Origin: Porites lobata | Lineage: Eukaryota > Cnidaria > Anthozoa > Scleractinia > Poritidae | Reading direction: 5' to 3' | DNA length: 64,000 nt | NCBI GenBank assembly: GCA_942486035.1 | Contig: CALNXK010000002.1 | Coordinates: 7,079,501 to 7,143,500, forward strand | Part shown: one piece after another, positions 1-10,895 of the stretch | How the letters are laid out: the number at the start of each line of letters is the position of its first letter | Position numbering within the stretch: position 1 is the first letter of the stretch | Notes under the pieces: generated by a model | Told to the model about the DNA's origin: nothing | The model's input: only the letters and a program-made list of their open reading frames with translations | The model's database searches: none | Program-made: the position numbers and the translations under genes

Positions 1-331
1 ACACAAAACAAACCTGTTTGTGTACTTTGATGTCATTTTCAGTGGGTTCAGACCCTGTCGTATACCAACCAAGGAAATCCAGATTCTTAAACACCTGATG
101 AACTATAAATTAAAATAATAATAATAAAAAAAACAAATAAGTAACACCCATTTAATTTAAACCTATTCGCTCTTCAACTGCCCACAATTGCCTGTGTGGA
201 TCAACATTCCTTGTGCCGCTTCTGACATCACAAGCAATAACAATGCAGTGACAATTCGATCACTCACTCAAGAGTTTAGTTATTTAAAGGGATAAAATAT
301 TTAAGCAATAGAAAACGTTTTCCGTGTTTGT

Positions 332-369
<38 letters not shown>

Positions 370-442
370 AAGACAGTTATGCAAACCCAAGACGAAGTCG
401 AGGGTTTGCATAACTGTCGAGAATTCTCCCAATGCCTGGAGC

Positions 443-474
<32 letters not shown>

Positions 475-3400
475 CGTTTTCTATTGCTTTTATAAAATAA
501 ATTTCCCAAGAAAAAACGCAAAACTCTTTGTATGGCACTGATTAAAATGGAAATTCTTACCAGTCGCAAAGTCTTGTCCACGAAGTCTTGCACGCGTAAT
601 CAGTTCTTGTTTTGCAAAAAGATGCTTTCCAAAATACGGACTTTTCTCGCTTAAAATGTCAGCTAAAGCGAAAAAAGATTGACATACTTTCTTCGCAACG
701 ATTTTCCAAGTTTCAGCTGACGAAGGAATGGGTAAATAAAGTAAACTTGTCGAGTTTTGAACATGAAAACTTTTTCAAATTTATGCTTGCGTGATTGGCG
801 CGGGAAAAGCAAAACATCTTGATGCCACAACCATGTTTACATACTCTCATGCAAACACTTCTCTCAGCCAATCAGAGCGCACGTACCATCTTAGTTATTT
901 TATAAGAAAATTTGGATTTATCAGCTAAGTTGATTAGGTAAATAGATTAAAAAACGTGTTTTGGGTTCCACTATTAGGAACATTGGGAGGCATGTTATTA
1001 TAGTTTAATTTATTGAACATCACCAAAAATTGCAGTTGCACCTAACAACCAGGTACAAGCTTATTTTTCAGTTTGTTACCTTGACAAAATCTTGTTTAAA
1101 AGTTTGCCCTGCATCTTATAACTGAATTCACAGAATAACTAAAACAAATATGGCCTTTTGTTGGCAAATCAAAGAGTTGTGGTTTGTGAGTGGTTCATTT
1201 TCTTAAAATGGCAGAGGTTCACTTATGGCAGGATCATGGCAACAAGAAGAAAAAAATTCAATTACTTGGAAAAAGACAACTACAGCTTTCCTTATTGACT
1301 TGGTGGAAAGAAAAACAAGTGAATCCATCCATAGGCAATAATTATTTTGAGTTACCTAGCATGGATAGCTTGGGGAACTTTGTTGCCCCTTTCATTTCAA
1401 TCAAAATAAAACCTTTTCATACTTATTTAAAAATTTAAACCAAGTAAGAGCTCTTGCTACAAAAATATGCAATGTTTTCAGAGCAAAAGAGGGAAGAATA
1501 CAAATCCATGTCAACAAAATAGGCCAAAGGAGATTCTGCCCTAAATTCACTTGACAAGTGGCTAGATTTCTTTGCTTGACTCTCTTCACACGTTTAGGGA
1601 AAGTACCACAAACAAAGTTTCCATTTTGGATTATAAACTTTGTTCCTGTTATCTCAACAAGTCTTCTTTCTTTACCAACATTCTGTTAATTTCTCTCGTT
1701 TTGAAACATTACTCTCTCTTTGTTGGTGAGGAGAGGGCCACCATATCTGCTATCAACAGAAGACAGATAGCCTGGCTTAGTCATACCCTATGACATGGTG
1801 ATCCTGTCCGATGAGTTATTGAGGGAAGAATAATAGGAAAGAGACCACCTGAAAGACCTCAAGTGGGAATGCTGGATAGAGTAAAGGACGGCAGCCCTTA
1901 CGGACCTGCCTGTGTGCAGAACACACACACCCTGTCTTTAATATTGCATTAATTTCCTTTATTCAAAAGTCATTTTCCACTAAATTTGCATTAAAATGAT
2001 GAGAGTTGTGTCACAAAATTTACCACAATTCAAACAGTGGGAGCTCAGCTACCAAACTGAACGTTCATATAAAATAACTGTTCAAAATGTATGAATTCAA
2101 AACGAGGCACAGATGGACCAACTTGAAGAAGATTAAAACAGATTGTTGTTTTTAATGTTTGATATAATGTTTGGGAGACATGTTTGTAAGAGATGAAACT
2201 GTAATTTTGTCATTCAAAAGAAATTTCTCAGGTTTCATAGCAAAAAACGAAGCATAGAAGTTTTTATTAACAAAATCAAACAGTCAGCCATGACAAAACC
2301 CCTTTAAAGGCGATTTTACATGGGATGATTTGCAATGATGGTTTTTAGTGCAACACAGCGTTGCAATGTTGGAACAATGTTGTAGCTATTCAAACAAAAT
2401 TAATGTCACAACAGTGTTGCAATGCTTTCTTAAGCTAAAAACCGTCATTGCTAATCGTCTTGTGTTACATCAACTTGAGTGGCTTTCGTAACTTTAGGGG
2501 ACTGTCACTTTATAGAGGAAAAAAACCACATGTACATGTAACTGAATGCATATTGAGAAGACTGATGAGATTACATGGCAACATGACGAATCTATATTAA
2601 GCCAAATGTAGAGTGTAGAACAAGGCAAAAAACATAACCTTTTTTTGCTCATTTTCTGTAGTATTCCTGCTTGAATCTACAGTAAACTGGTTAACATCCA
2701 AAAATTACTAAGAAATGTCCTAACTACGATATTCATCATTTGTGGCTAAAAGATGCATCCAGAAATGACCAATATTTGCACTTTTTTGGTCTCTGCTGTC
2801 GAACATGTGACATGATTTTTTTGTTGTATTAAATTTGTCATTTTTCTTGCAGACCTACTTTTTTTGCTCTATGGAGTGGCAATCCCTTATAAGTAACAAA
2901 AGCCCTCTAAGTTGTGTTAATTTTCAATACCTTAACCCTTTAAGCCCCAGTATCTACATACAAATTCTCCAAACTGATCTCTATACATTTCCTTACAGAG
3001 TGAGTTAAGAGAATTTGATAAATGATCAAGGCATTTTTACTTGGGTGATCATTTTAATAATTCTCATAACTTATCTGTTGACAATATTTGCATTATTGTT
3101 AGGAGAAAATGGATCTAGGTCACTATTGGGACTTAAAGGGTTAATTAATTCATTGAGCATAAATTTCCTATAATAAAGTATGACAAACTTACACTGTTCT
3201 TCTTTAGTCTTATAATACTCCATGTTAATCACAATTTGACCATCATCAAACAGATCAAATTGCAGCTCAAAGGAATTGAAAATTTCTATTTTTCGTCCAT
3301 CCTGAGTTCCGAGAAGAGCTCCAATCACTAAAAGTGATAAACAATTACAGCAATTTCAAACAATTATACATAATAATCATAACATAGCTAGAAGACTGGC

Positions 3401-5373
3401 CTAATCAAATTTAATAGTGCAAATGTGCTTCATATTCCCATCGAGCATGCTGATGACATCAACCAACCAAAACCTCATGTTTTTGTGGGTTTAGCAATCC
3501 TCGCAAGTGCACCCATAACTCAATACAACACGATGAAGCATTTACCATGATTGTGTTTTATAAATTATGTAATCTAAAAAGAAATGCCTTTGAATTTGTT
3601 ATCAGATCACAGGGGAGCGGGTGAGTGTTGTTGTTGTCATCTGGGTGAGCTATGGTGTGTGCAAATCATTCTTTGCAAAGTTTTTTTGTTCAAGAAGAAT
3701 TTTTCAGTGAATCTATAGTTTTCCGAATCAATATGGATTCTAAAACACTTTATAATGTTTTCTTAAGTGTCTTTGTTTCGTTTCGTTCTCTCAATGAGGC
3801 TAGAGTTGTTCTCATCTAAGCCTGGAGCAACTCTTACCCCTCTTTCGTGCTCTACAAATTTTGCTAGTGCTTCATAACTCAACAAACGCATTAAACGTAT
3901 TGTTAAATGATAATAATGAGCAATGTTTTATAAAACATATATTGGAAATTCAACGTCCAGCATATTGTAAGAGCTTTTAACTTTCACCTACTTTCACCCA
4001 CTTTTATCAGCAATAATGTTTAAATTAGACGTTTAGTTTACATCCATCCACATACATGTATGAGCCTCTCTATGGGTACTTGGGGCATAATTTTGTTGCC
4101 CGTTTTGCATCAAATGATCGGTTTTTCAACAAAGTCGTCGCATACTAAGAATTGTTTAGCGAGCTCGAGAAACCACAATGACAATGAAGGAAATGAGAAA
4201 ATAGAAAAGGAACAGGTTTAATAAGCAAGACAAAAACTGTACATTCAGCACAGTTATTGGCAGATTCCTTTGCAATCATGCCATAGCCATTACTTTGTCA
4301 AACTTGATTGGAATGGCAGTGCAATCCTCCCTATAATCTTCAAGATGGTCATTTCATCAATAGTGATCGTCGTGACTTCAATTTGCCTATTTCTCACTTA
4401 CTTTTCCAAATATTACATTAGGGCCATTTATACGAGAAAAAATAAGACGTGTCTTACATAAGACGCGTCTTAAATAAGACGCGAACTGTATCATTTATAC
4501 GAGCATGTCTTATCTAATAAGACGCGTCTTAGCTAAGCCGCGTCTTATTTTAGACGAAATGTGCCGTTTATACGGAAAGTTCACGTCTTATTTAAGACGC
4601 GTCTTATGTAAGACGCGTCTTATTTTTCCTCGCATAAATGGCCCTATTTTGTCATTTTCGGGATAATTTTAGGAAAAACCGCAAAATATAATACTTGCGA
4701 AATCTGATACTCAGAAGATTAAAATCGTGAAATTTAATATCAGATATATGCATCCATAAATAACGAAATCCAAGCCGCTGCTTTATTAGTTATGCCAACA
4801 TGTTTCAGTTTCAAGTTCAGGAGTTTTTTGTTTGATTTCGGCCATTAGCCTTTCACCGCATCACCCTCGCTTTCCGAACTGTTCTCTGCTGCTAGATTCT
4901 TCAAAATCTCGCTGGTGCAGTCGTCAAACGTTTGTTTTTAATTGTCTTTGTTTGCTGTTGTTTACGATAAAATTATTAATTCTGTTACGTTGTTACTGTT
5001 CTGAGGTCAAGTTACCTTTACATATAAAAGAATAGAAAAATCGCGAAATTTACTACACGTTAATTCTACCTTTCCCTAAAATATTGCAAAATCAAATGCT
5101 CGCGAAATTAAGTGAGAACAAGCTACGTCGGAAATACCTCTACTGGGTGTCGCAAATATAAGCTTAATCGTAACTGAAACAATCCTTATTAAACCTACCT
5201 TGAGGATTCGGTTTTCCATACTGTGCTTTTATCCTAGTATAATGTTCAGAAATATTCATGATGACGAGAGGATGAAGAGCCACAGATACGCTTCCACTGG
5301 AACCAGAACTTGCCAAAACAGTATCGGATACATCTTTTGATGAGGAAGGTTGAACTTCCATAGACGACGCCAT
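1..5373 (-). CDS. COPS6: COP9 signalosome subunit 6 (partial, 5' three exons)
   Basis: This is the MPN-domain subunit 6 of the COP9 signalosome, the complex that removes NEDD8 from cullin-RING ligases. Coding exons on the minus strand are 5373-5199 (ATG at 5373), 3327-3193, and 102 to 14 or beyond the left edge. Exon 1 carries the family signature SGSVSVALHPLVIMNISEHY. Exon 2 begins VIGALLGTQDGRKIEIFNSF and ends YYKTKEEQ. Exon 3 encodes FHQVFKNLDFLGWYTTG and ends VHKQ. The junctions split codons cleanly (CAA G|gtaggt to ttttag|TG ATT; CAG T|gtaagt to tatag|TT CAT). About 133 residues of an expected ~320 are visible. Exon 3 may stop at 14 (weak donor GTTTGT) or read on, since human COPS6 continues VC. 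Start context AACATGG is good. MPN metal-ligand residues would lie in unseen exons; subunit 6 normally lacks them. Confidence 0.95.
303..489. repeat. Foldback element with ~85-bp inverted arms
   Basis: The left arm begins AAGCAATAGAAAACGTTTTC and the right arm ends in its inverse. The arms continue through CCTGATATAAAC / GTTTATATCAGG and GGGAGAATTC / GAATTCTCCC to the central pair AGTTATGCAAACCC / GGGTTTGCATAACT. It lies inside COPS6 intron 2 and has no coding capacity. A MITE or foldback class is likely; the superfamily is unknown. Confidence 0.85.
515..876 (+). repeat. Dispersed repeat, copy 1 (second copy at 44735-45101)
   Basis: About 360 bp align over the whole length with 44735-45101 in the same orientation. 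Shared landmarks are GCAAAACTCTTTG, AAATTCTTACCAGTCGC, ACGAAGTCTTGC, GTAAACTTGTCG and CTCTCnGCCAATCAG. A palindromic TTATAAAATAA-type sequence flanks this copy at about 490-500 and 896-907, which suggests the ends of a larger element. No conserved reading frame is visible. Confidence 0.8.
1751..1909 (+). pseudogene. LINE reverse-transcriptase C-terminal remnant
   Basis: In one frame this reads INRRQIAWLSHTL, stop, HGDPVR, stop, VIEGRIIGKRPPERPQVGML, then DRVKDGSP. The pattern W-L-x-H-x-L, V-I-E-G-R and GKRPPxRPxxGMLD is the typical C-terminal tail of non-LTR retrotransposon reverse transcriptases. Two in-frame stops and the short length show a dead fragment. It lies antisense in COPS6 intron 2. 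Confidence 0.75.
2309..2475. mobile_element. MITE with ~40-bp terminal inverted repeats
   Basis: The left end GATTTGCAATGATGGTTTTT is matched by the inverse of AAAAACCGTCATTGCTAATC near the right end, and outer bases also pair (GATTTTACATGGGA against TGTGTTACATC). The interior has GTTGCAATG motifs on both sides. About 165 bp, non-coding, inside COPS6 intron 2. Confidence 0.75.
3328..5198 (-). other. COPS6 intron 1
   Basis: The intron lies between the phase-matched donor at 5198 and acceptor at 3328. Apart from the MITE at 4421-4644 and scattered TCGCGAAATT-like motifs at about 4680-4745 and 5040-5110, I see nothing in it. Confidence 0.85.
4421..4644. mobile_element. Palindrome-rich MITE flanked by TA
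   Basis: The ends are GGGCCATTTATACGAGAAAA and the inverse of CCTCGCATAAATGGCCC, flanked by TA on both sides (4419-4420 and 4645-4646), which would fit a 2-bp target duplication. The interior contains four exact copies of the 12-bp palindrome AAGACGCGTCTT plus degenerate ones. Three 'gtttatacg/cgcataaat'-type boundaries divide it into parts. Length 224 bp, no ORF. Confidence 0.9.
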
Positions 5374-5395
5374 GTTGGATAGTTGATGGGTAATG

Positions 5396-5463
5396 CATCA
5401 TGTAAGCTTCCCACAAAATGTCCCGTGCACATCATGTAAGCTTTCCGCAAAATGTTCCGTCAA
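5396..5463. repeat. 34-bp tandem duplication just upstream of COPS6
   Basis: CATCATGTAAGCTT..C..CAAAATGT.CCGT occurs twice in tandem with a 34-bp period, beginning 23 bp upstream of the COPS6 start codon. It falls in the likely promoter or 5' UTR. Each unit has an upstream ATG on the COPS6-antisense strand only. Function unknown. Confidence 0.7.
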
Positions 5464-5474
5464 AAATGCACCTC

Positions 5475-5545
5475 GTTGTTTCCACTGTTGCCTTGTTACC
5501 TGCTATCTTGTTACCTTGTCTACCGTGTTACTTCAGTAACCTTGT
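5475..5545 (+). repeat. Degenerate CTTGTTACCT minisatellite
   Basis: Variants of TTGTTACCTxxxTA recur four to five times. The same motif recurs in a clearer array at 7958-8055. Confidence 0.55.
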
Positions 5546-5904
5546 GTGAAAAAATCGTGAGGAGAGGGATAGGAAACCCTTTCCCTTCCCTCTCCTCGCG
5601 ATTTGTTCACCCTTTCTCAAACAAAGAGAATGTTCACAGGCTAGGTAAAAAAAGGAGTGGGAAGCGGGAATTTTGATAACGAGCGGGAGCGGGAGATCAG
5701 TCCAGTTTTTGTTGGGTTGGGATACGGGAATCGTAAGGGAAAAGCAGGGGGATACAAGAATTTAGTTTTTTCGTAACCGCATTTTTTAATTAAATTAACC
5801 AGAACTGACTTTAAAAATTACTCTTTTTTCAGTAGTCCCCCAAGGAAATGAAGCCTGTCAAATTTATCCATTATCACCTTTGCGTGTTTTCGTGATGCCT
5901 TAAA

Positions 5905-6010
5905 GTTCCGAACGTAACGACCCCTCGAAAGTAGAGCACCTCCGAAAGTAGCCATTAAATGTCACAGGTATTGGCAAATCCCGAAAGTAGCGATCCCCCC
6001 CGAAAAAAAC
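5905..6010 (+). repeat. CCGAAAGTAGCGACC-type repeat cluster, left
   Basis: At least five variants of CCGAAAGTAGCGACC lie here. A matching cluster occurs at 6803-6850 in the same orientation, so 5905-6850 may be one element bounded by these motifs. No coding sequence is recognised. Confidence 0.55.
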
Positions 6011-6127
6011 GACCTTCCGAAATTAGAGACCTCAAAACGAATTTCCCTTTTCGCAACATATAACGGATATGATAAATATCCTGAACAAATGCTACACTAA
6101 TCCAAGGTTTATTTATTAATTAACAAT

Positions 6128-6240
6128 AATTAATGAATGAGGCAGAGTATCTTATGAAGAATTATGGAGATCGAGGAGGGTGTTAACACACTCCATAATT
6201 CTTCATATGATACGAAAGCCGAATTCAATAATTGTTTTTT
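6128..6240. mobile_element. Foldback element (AATTATGGAGATCGAGGAGG type)
   Basis: GAAGAATTATGGAG and its inverse CTCCATAATTCTTC flank a short centre, GATCGAGGAGGGTGTTAACA. Outer bases also pair (AACAATAATTAATGAAT against ATTCAATAATTGTT). Short, non-coding, within the 5.9-6.85 kb repeat region. Confidence 0.7.
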
Positions 6241-6802
6241 TTATTATTCATTCAAAATAATTCCTAGTTTAAAAACATGGCTAAAACATGCTTACCTCCA
6301 TCGATCCATCGATGTTAACTTCATCTTCGATAATGTACGTTTAGAGTTTGTTCGGCTCCGCAAATATTCTCCAAATAGCAGACGTCGCCCTTCGAGTTGT
6401 CTTCTGGCTGTTCTTGCCATGTTTTTAGCTATTATTTCGCCTAGTTCTTACTCTTGAAACGAGTGAAATGTCCGCCATTTTCGTTCTCGCAACCAAAACA
6501 ACTCAACCTCGTTCCCAGATCTTCTCGGTTAACGGTGCATTAACCTTTCAAAAAAGCTGCACTTTTGACGTCATCGGTTCATTAAACGCAAAATTCTTCC
6601 AAATTTGGTCATCAGTAGCTGGTTATGGTGAATTATGCGTGTGCTTTTAGCCTATCAGAAATAATGATTACTTAACATTCCTATTAATAACTCTTAAAGC
6701 ACACCAAATGCATTACCTTTTTTCAAAAAGTATTCCTTTTACATTTTTTGCAATTTTATTTTCGAAGTGTCCATGTGGAGTACAGTGTCATGTTTTAGCC
6801 AT

Positions 6803-6850
6803 CCGAAAGTAACGACCCCCCCGAGAGTAAAGCGAACGTCCGAAAGTAGC
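6803..6850 (+). repeat. CCGAAAGTAGCGACC-type repeat cluster, right
   Basis: Three variants (CCGAAAGTAACGACCCCCCC, CGAGAGTAAAGCGAACG, CCGAAAGTAGCAATAAC) mirror those near 5.9-6.0 kb. Confidence 0.55.
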
Positions 6851-7718
6851 AATAACAGAAGGATGCTAAATCCTCTTCACTTTCGAAGCTTTACGGTATT
6901 CCGGTACTTGGTTAGCGTGCGCGAACGGTTAAAAGCAGAGGTCTGAGTGCCAAAGTGCAGTCGAAACAAGGGAGAGACACGAAAAACACGCGGTTTTATA
7001 CAGCCTTCGAGAGGAAATTTACGTCGGTACTTCGCACCTTTCAAACCGACTGTGAGGCAAAGAAAGGACTGTTGTTTTTTAAGCACCTATTTTTGTGAGG
7101 ATTTAAGACTGGAAGAAAATTTAAGAAAATATCAAAAGATTTTAAATAGGGACGGTACAAGTAGCAGTGCAACAGAGGAAGAAATCGAAGACAAAGTCCG
7201 AGAAGGGTGGAAAAGTAAACTTTCTGCATGCCGGGTGGTTGTCTGCATTTAGTTGTGCTGTTCGATTCTATTGCAGGTTTATGTTTCTAAATTTCTACAA
7301 AAGAGAACATTTTCCCAGTCTTTGTATCCAGTGTGTTCATATATATTTTCCATAACCCGTAGTCAGCGTAGACAATTGGCTTCATCGCATAATGGAATCT
7401 AGCAGTAAAGAAATCGAAACATTTTTCTACCCAACTCAACTGGCTGTTTTCCAAAAAGCCAAGAAACAGATCGAAGTAAAACTTATTTTTTGCGCGGACG
7501 AAAAAAAACATAAGCAAAACAGAAAATGAAATTACGGTCGTTAATGGTTAAGAATGTTTATTTCAATACTGGAAGCAAGAAACTCGTATAAGAATTAGGT
7601 CGGGATCGGGATTCGTACGTTAAAAAGGGCGGGATAGCGGGATTAAGAAGAAAAAACAAGCTGCAGGGGAAGGCGGAATTTGAGAACCCTATTGTGTACC
7701 ATCCTTGTCCGTGTTATC

Positions 7719-7956
7719 CCCGGGGGGGACTCCCATACGAAAGTGACGGGGTTACTCGTTGTCTCGCTTTGGGGTGTTAAAATTGCAGAGCAAATTTCAG
7801 ATTTTGGTCTCACTTAGGATGTTTTGGATGGAAAGTCACTATATTTGCCCGTTCAGGTATCGCTTAGTACTGTACCCACATTGGTCTCCCTTAGGGGTTT
7901 AATTTGAATTTCCCGTCGCGTATCCCCTTGACTTTTACATGGGAGTCCCCCACGGG
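7719..7956. mobile_element. CCCGGGG-ended MITE, Mutator-like group
   Basis: The left end CCCCGGGGGGGACTCCCATA is matched by the inverse of the right end, ATGGGAGTCCCCCACGGG. About 240 bp, no ORF. The ends resemble those of 8282-9123 and 13397-13768, so the three are probably one group. Its own target duplication is not clean. Confidence 0.7.
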
Positions 7957-7957
7957 T

Positions 7958-8055
7958 TGTTACGCCAGTTATCTTGTTACCTCAGTTACTTATTACCTCA
8001 GTCACCTTGTTACTTTAGCTACATTGTTACCTCTGTTACTTTGTTACCTCAATTA
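7958..8055 (+). repeat. Minisatellite, unit ~17 bp (CTTGTTACCTCAGTTA)
   Basis: Five to six degenerate copies of TTGTTACCTCAGTTAC follow directly on the MITE at 7719-7956. The same motif occurs at 5475-5545. Confidence 0.7.
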
Positions 8056-8281
8056 TGTTTATAAACAAACATGTCAGTTTCTTGCGATGTCTGGCGCGAT
8101 GCCTTACGATTCTGTCACGCAATAGTCAAGCATACCGGAGATGCCACTTACGAATATAACCATCAAAAACCAGAATGAATTTGATTCTGTTACACTGGCA
8201 TTGATTATACAAAACTAGCGAAGGCAAAAATAAGTAAAGAAAACTAGTATCATTAAAATAGGCATTTACCTAACTCAATCC

Positions 8282-9123
8282 CCGGGGCAGGTACTCCTGG
8301 GAATTCTTGGTGGGGGTGTGCCGCCCGGTTCTCCAAACCCTGACCCGATTTCAGACCAAATAATGTACTTTCCGCACCCGTTTTCAGATCAGACCTCTAA
8401 AATCCATACCTGTTTTCAGACTTGGGCTTTAGGCAAAAATTATGTTATCATTACTTAGATTATTTAAAGCGTAAACAAACAAATCCATCAAAGCCATTTC
8501 GAATTCTCCTTTTTTCTCTTTCTTTCTTACTTATTTGAAATTGAAACGATAAGTACGTTCATATGCTCCCGTAGTTCCCTCGAAAACCATACCCGTTTTC
8601 AGACCAAAAGGGCACAAAAGCCCTACCCCATGGGGCGGCATATGCCCCTGGGGGATACTCGGGATTTCAAGTGACGGGGATGATCAAATGGAGCCAAAAG
8701 TCAAGACCCAAAAAAATCCCTACTGCTTCCAGAAAAACCCAAAAAAATCCCTAGACCAAAAATAAACCCCCAAAAAATCCCATGCCGATTTTGTGGCCCT
8801 TAAAAGTTCCAGAAAGGGGTAATGCTATAACACAAAGAAAAACATTGGAAATTTAAACAACAGCAAAACACGTTTGTTTGTACTTTATTCGCAGAACTAC
8901 GCAGCCAGGGCACAACCAATTCTTTTTAAGACCCCCCAAAAAATCTCTACTCAAATCAAGCTACCCAAAAAAATACTTGCCAAATTTTCGTACCCCAAAA
9001 AATCCCGGAATCGAAAATTTCAAACCCCAAAAAATCCTTCGATCATCCCCGTCACTTGAAATCCCGAGTACCCCCCCTGGGTCAAATGCCTATAAAGCTA
9101 ATATAGGGGAGTACTCCCCCCGG
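8282..9123. mobile_element. Mutator-like non-autonomous element with 9-bp TSD
   Basis: The element starts CCGGGGCAGGTACTCC and ends GGAGTACTCCCCCCGG, roughly inverse ends. The 9-bp sequence ACTCAATCC occurs exactly at both flanks (8273-8281 and 9124-9132), which is a target duplication of Mutator-like size. The left half carries CAGACC-rich repeats, and a second inverted-repeat element (8649-9079) is nested inside. I see no transposase ORF. Confidence 0.8.
8649..9079. mobile_element. Nested MITE, ~36-bp terminal inverted repeats
   Basis: GGGGGATACTCGGGATTTCA is inverted at the right end as TGAAATCCCGAGTACCCCCC, and the arms extend through GTGACGGGGATGATC / GATCATCCCCGTCAC. The interior has repeated CCCAAAAAATCCC motifs on both sides. 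It sits inside the larger 8282-9123 element, so it inserted later or is a structural part of it. Confidence 0.85.
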
Positions 9124-9349
9124 ACTCAATCCTAACTAAAACTCAACTCAAGATCGTAATTCGACAAATAGCCGATCCCGAATTTCCCTTCTTTAGTTTT
9201 AATATGCACCGATCACATTACTAGGGGAAGGGCAAACGACCGGGGAAGGGCAAACGACGGGATGCTAATCCATCGGTTTCCTTCGAATAATGAACCTCGA
9301 ATGCCCATCCCAAAGGCAGGAGCGCCCACCCTCGAATTGCTCCTCCCCC

Positions 9350-9567
9350 CTGGACGGGATGCTAATCCATCCGAGGGTTACCTATTTATACACCTGAAAA
9401 TGGGTGACGAGAGGGCGGTTAATCGAATAAATACGGTATACACCTGGGTGACGAGAGACAAAGTGGAGTAAAGTTCCTTGTCTAAGGAAACAACGCAACG
9501 GGCGAGGCTTGAACCCCGGACCTCCCGATCCGGAGTTCGAGGTGTTAACCACTCGGCCACATACGGC
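9350..9567 (-). mobile_element. tRNA-derived SINE (head at 9567, tail near 9350)
   Basis: The minus-strand head reads GCCGTATGTGGCCGAGTGGT. It carries an A box, TGGCCGAGTGG, and a B box, GGTTCAAGCCT, as in RNA polymerase III promoters of tRNA genes. The acceptor and T stems have several mismatches, so it is not a working tRNA. The body contains ACACCTGGGTGACGAGAG twice, around an inserted segment with GGCGGTTAATCGAATAAA, and ends near GGATGCTAATCCATCC. A copy of that end motif lies at about 9256-9275. Confidence 0.75.
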
Positions 9568-10466
9568 GTCTTGAATGCAATAAGCGAAGTTTATACGAAC
9601 ATGACTTGCGGCGATAATGCTTTTATCAACTATCGCTTATTTTCAGTTTCTCAGTCAATTTAACGTTCAAGTGTTTCCGTTTTTTCTCTGACTGGTTTTG
9701 TTTACTTTTTACTATAACCTTTGCGCCTGACTGTCGGTTTCTCCAAACCCTGAGCTGCCTAATCCAAATTTTATTGCATACCCTGTGTAATCAACATCAT
9801 CTGGTAGGGACTGGTCGTGATTAGACTAAACAGTTTCTGGTTTGCACCTGACTTCACGGCAACTATAGTGCAGGTAGACAGAAACAAAAGTGTTGTGGGG
9901 AAAATTTCCGTATTCAGAAAAGCGGTGATTGTTGTCAATCACGTGAGCACTTCACTCACGTCCAATCAGCTGTCGAGAGGATACTAGTGGAAAAAATACG
10001 TTTCAAGACAGGACAAGTTGTGTTGCGTGGTGTGTGCACTCGACATTTGTACACTCAAGCGTGTGCATTGAAAAGTTGTCAAGTAGCAGAAGTTATACGA
10101 ATGGACAAAATTATTGTCAAGTCGACAAAATAATTTGTCGAGTGGAAAAACTAAAAAGAATAACATGGCGGTAAAATAGAAACAAGAGCGTTACACATAT
10201 CTATACAGCTGTGTATATCTCGTTCTTTAAGTCAGGAAGCCGAACCAAGCGCTCATGGTACGCATAGATGGCGGCAGAATAAAAAGTCTAAACACATATA
10301 TTGGACAACACTTAACAATTCCACCGCACTGGTGATCCAGACCTCCATTTCAAACAGTTTTTTTCCGCTGAGAATTAAACTGTCAAAAACAGTCTATCGA
10401 GTACCCTTATGGAAACCTTCGATCGCAACTCAGGCTGCAAATAAAGCTGAAAAATATACACAATAC

Positions 10467-10510
<44 letters not shown>

Positions 10511-10895
10511 CATACTTATAATACATAATACACAATGAGCATAATTACTAGACCTACATATTACATAATACATATGTTATACATACTGGTATTACGGACA
10601 TCATATCTTCATCTTTTTATAATTTATTTGTCTCTGTTGTTTTAAGCGATTACAAGAAGAAATTAATGAACAAATCAAGGCATACGTAAATTAAGGGCTG
10701 ACTAGTTGCACTAAAATAAGAAATGGCAGTTTTGTTGCAATCATTTATTTGCTGACCTTGAAGTCAATGTTTGGAAACGTAACAGCGTTTAACTTGGAGT
10801 AAAGGCTAAAAAATACTCTATTTTTGCAATTCAGTATCATTGGTTTTTACTGCTTACGGTGACGACCACGTTGCTGTTCACAGAGGGTCACTGTC
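9568..10895. other. Intergenic stretch, little recognisable
   Basis: Apart from a trinucleotide microsatellite at 10467-10510 and short complementary GTCGACAAAATAA-type motifs at about 10115-10140, I see no gene, RNA or mobile element. Confidence 0.5.
10467..10510. repeat. (TAA)n microsatellite
   Basis: About 14 uninterrupted TAA units. Confidence 0.95.

Larger units (their letters stand above)
103..3192 (-). other. COPS6 intron 2
   Basis: This 3.1 kb intron separates COPS6 exons 2 and 3. It holds a foldback element (303-489), a dispersed repeat with a second copy near 44.7 kb (515-876), a LINE remnant on the opposite strand (about 1751-1909) and a MITE (2309-2475). I see no further coding sequence in it. 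Confidence 0.85.

Noticed and set aside
9493..9567. Functional tRNA gene (Arg-like)
   Set aside because: A and B boxes are present, but acceptor and T stems have several mismatches and a SINE body follows. Treated as a SINE head.
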